DNA of 64,000 nucleotides from Kordia jejudonensis (GTDB taxonomy: Bacteria; Bacteroidota; Bacteroidia; Flavobacteriales; Flavobacteriaceae): the NCBI RefSeq assembly GCF_001005315.1, contig NZ_LBMG01000019.1, positions 1-64,000 on the forward strand. The letters run 5' to 3'. This document shows, piece after piece, positions 63,199 to 64,000 of the stretch. The notes under the pieces were generated by a model. That model saw only the letters and a list, made by a program, of their open reading frames with translations. It ran no database searches and was not told where the DNA came from. The translations under genes and the position numbers were made by a program. Numbering within the stretch: position 1 is the first letter of the stretch; every line of letters begins with the position of its first letter.

Positions 63199-64000
63199 TT
63201 AAGGGACTTCAGCTGCATTTTCAAAACTCAATTTAAACGTTGTCAGACCATTTTCAGAAGTAAAGAAAATATTTCCATCATGTGCTTCCACAATACTTTT
63301 GGTAAGTGTTAAGCCAATTCCAGAACCGTCTTTTCGAGTCGTAAAATACGGAATAAAGATATTTTTTTGAATCTTCTTAGAAATTCCAATTCCGTTATCG
63401 GAAACTGTCAAATGTACACGATTTTGATCTGTAGAAAGTTGTATAGTAATAGTTGGCGTTGAAGCTTCTTTAAGTGCATACAAACAATTAGAAATCAAGT
63501 TGATAATCACTTGCTCTAATTGTTGCTTATCTGCGAAAAGACTTACATTTTCTTCATGCTGAAAGTGCAATTGAATATCATTTTCTTTGAACTCTTGTAC
63601 AAACAAGTCCAAGGTATTTTTGATGGTTTCTGTAAAATTGATTTCTTTCCGATCAGGCAATGGCAATTCGGATAATTGACGATAGGTTGTCACAAAATTA
63701 TTCAAGTGTAACGAACGCTTTTTAATGATTTTCAAACCCTGTGATAATTCTTCCAACGTATCTTCATCAGGTTCGTCTTGCAACAGCGAATCTAAGTTTT
63801 CCGCCAAACTCGTAATTGGTGTAATCGTATTGATAATTTCATGCGACATTACTGTCATCAATTTATACCACGATTCTTTTTCCTTCTTGTCAATTAATTG
63901 CTGAATGGTTTCCATCGTGACAATTAAATACTCAAATTCGTTCGTTTGTGTCACAGAAGTTTTCAAGAAAAATGATTCCAATTGATCGTTTACGGTTAAC
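63199..64000 (-). CDS. Sensor histidine kinase, partial (cut by window end)
   Basis: The visible 3' part covers about 267 residues and the frame stays open to base 64000, so the N-terminus (and any sensor domain) lies outside. The HisKA box is KLMTVMSHEIINTITPITSL (phospho-acceptor His); HATPase motifs are IINLISNCLYALKEA (N box), VSDNGIGISKK (G1) and KDGSGIGLTLTKS (G2). A two-component sensor; partner not visible. Confidence 0.9.
   Translation of the reverse strand, partial: LTVNDQLESFFLKTSVTQTNEFEYLIVTMETIQQLIDKKEKESWYKLMTVMSHEIINTITPITSLAENLDSLLQDEPDEDTLEELSQGLKIIKKRSLHLNNFVTTYRQLSELPLPDRKEINFTETIKNTLDLFVQEFKENDIQLHFQHEENVSLFADKQQLEQVIINLISNCLYALKEASTPTITIQLSTDQNRVHLTVSDNGIGISKKIQKNIFIPYFTTRKDGSGIGLTLTKSIVEAHDGNIFFTSENGLTTFKLSFENAAEVP

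Overview
The window reads as chromosomal DNA of a marine-type Flavobacteriaceae bacterium, most like Kordia (genus is inference). The composition is AT-rich, coding is dense, and A-rich leaders replace strong Shine-Dalgarno sites. Several starts have TAnnTTTG-type -7 boxes. Two proteins end in type IX secretion (T9SS) sorting domains, many lipoproteins start MKK..., and family order such as udk-divIC-methylmalonyl-CoA mutase and recF-DUF721 is Bacteroidetes-like. No phage, transposase, CRISPR array or rRNA operon was seen; the only RNA gene found is tRNA-Pro(UGG).

Layout. 0-6 kb: a repeat-rich edge, a zinc-motif/HEPN-like gene pair, a flavin disulfide oxidoreductase, a DUF4197 lipoprotein and a PqqB-like metallo-hydrolase. 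6-13 kb: fused acyl-CoA mutase IcmF and a 1021-aa T9SS protein with six tandem repeats. 13.3-25.3 kb is the accessory heart of the window. It holds a decayed repeat region, two GG-leader peptides, a CpeT-like lipoprotein, an AraC-type membrane regulator, three Cys-rich peptides, a J-domain protein, a LuxR-type membrane regulator, an AGCS symporter, a TlpA thioredoxin, another GG-leader peptide, a pseudo-C39/VKOR/thioredoxin fusion and a 35-aa protein with 11 Cys. 25.4-35.3 kb: SigZ-like sigma factor with a Cys-rich tail, a vitamin K carboxylase-like HTTM protein, a DJ-1 lipoprotein, CocE/NonD hydrolase, VOC protein, an MFS transporter preceded by a possible leader-peptide attenuator, and a T9SS/S74 protein. 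35.4-45.4 kb is mostly housekeeping: DUF721, recF, TPR, ribH, GDPD, rsmD, DUF3822 and a RecD-like helicase. 45.4-48.6 kb: a tight kdsB-HAD-CAT-kdnB operon for (8-amino-)Kdo. 52.6-57.7 kb: udk-divIC-mcmB-lipoprotein-mcmA. 58-64 kb: tRNA-Pro, small hypotheticals, a TetR/SDR module with two palindromic operators, MepB, and a histidine kinase cut by the window end.

How genes fit together. The strongest candidate for something new is the oxidative-folding neighbourhood at 21.2-25.3 kb. A membrane protein joins a C39-like domain lacking catalytic Cys, a complete four-Cys VKOR domain and a CxxC thioredoxin. It lies 12 bp upstream of a Cys-rich GG-leader peptide, with a TlpA thioredoxin just downstream. 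I infer leader-guided disulfide formation of secreted peptides. Nearby Cys-rich peptides with similar leaders but no modifying enzymes may be further substrates. Two acyl-CoA mutases (IcmF and two-subunit methylmalonyl-CoA mutase) point to branched- and odd-chain acyl-CoA metabolism.

Coordinates and translations come from reading the sequence; family names rest on motif recognition without database searches.
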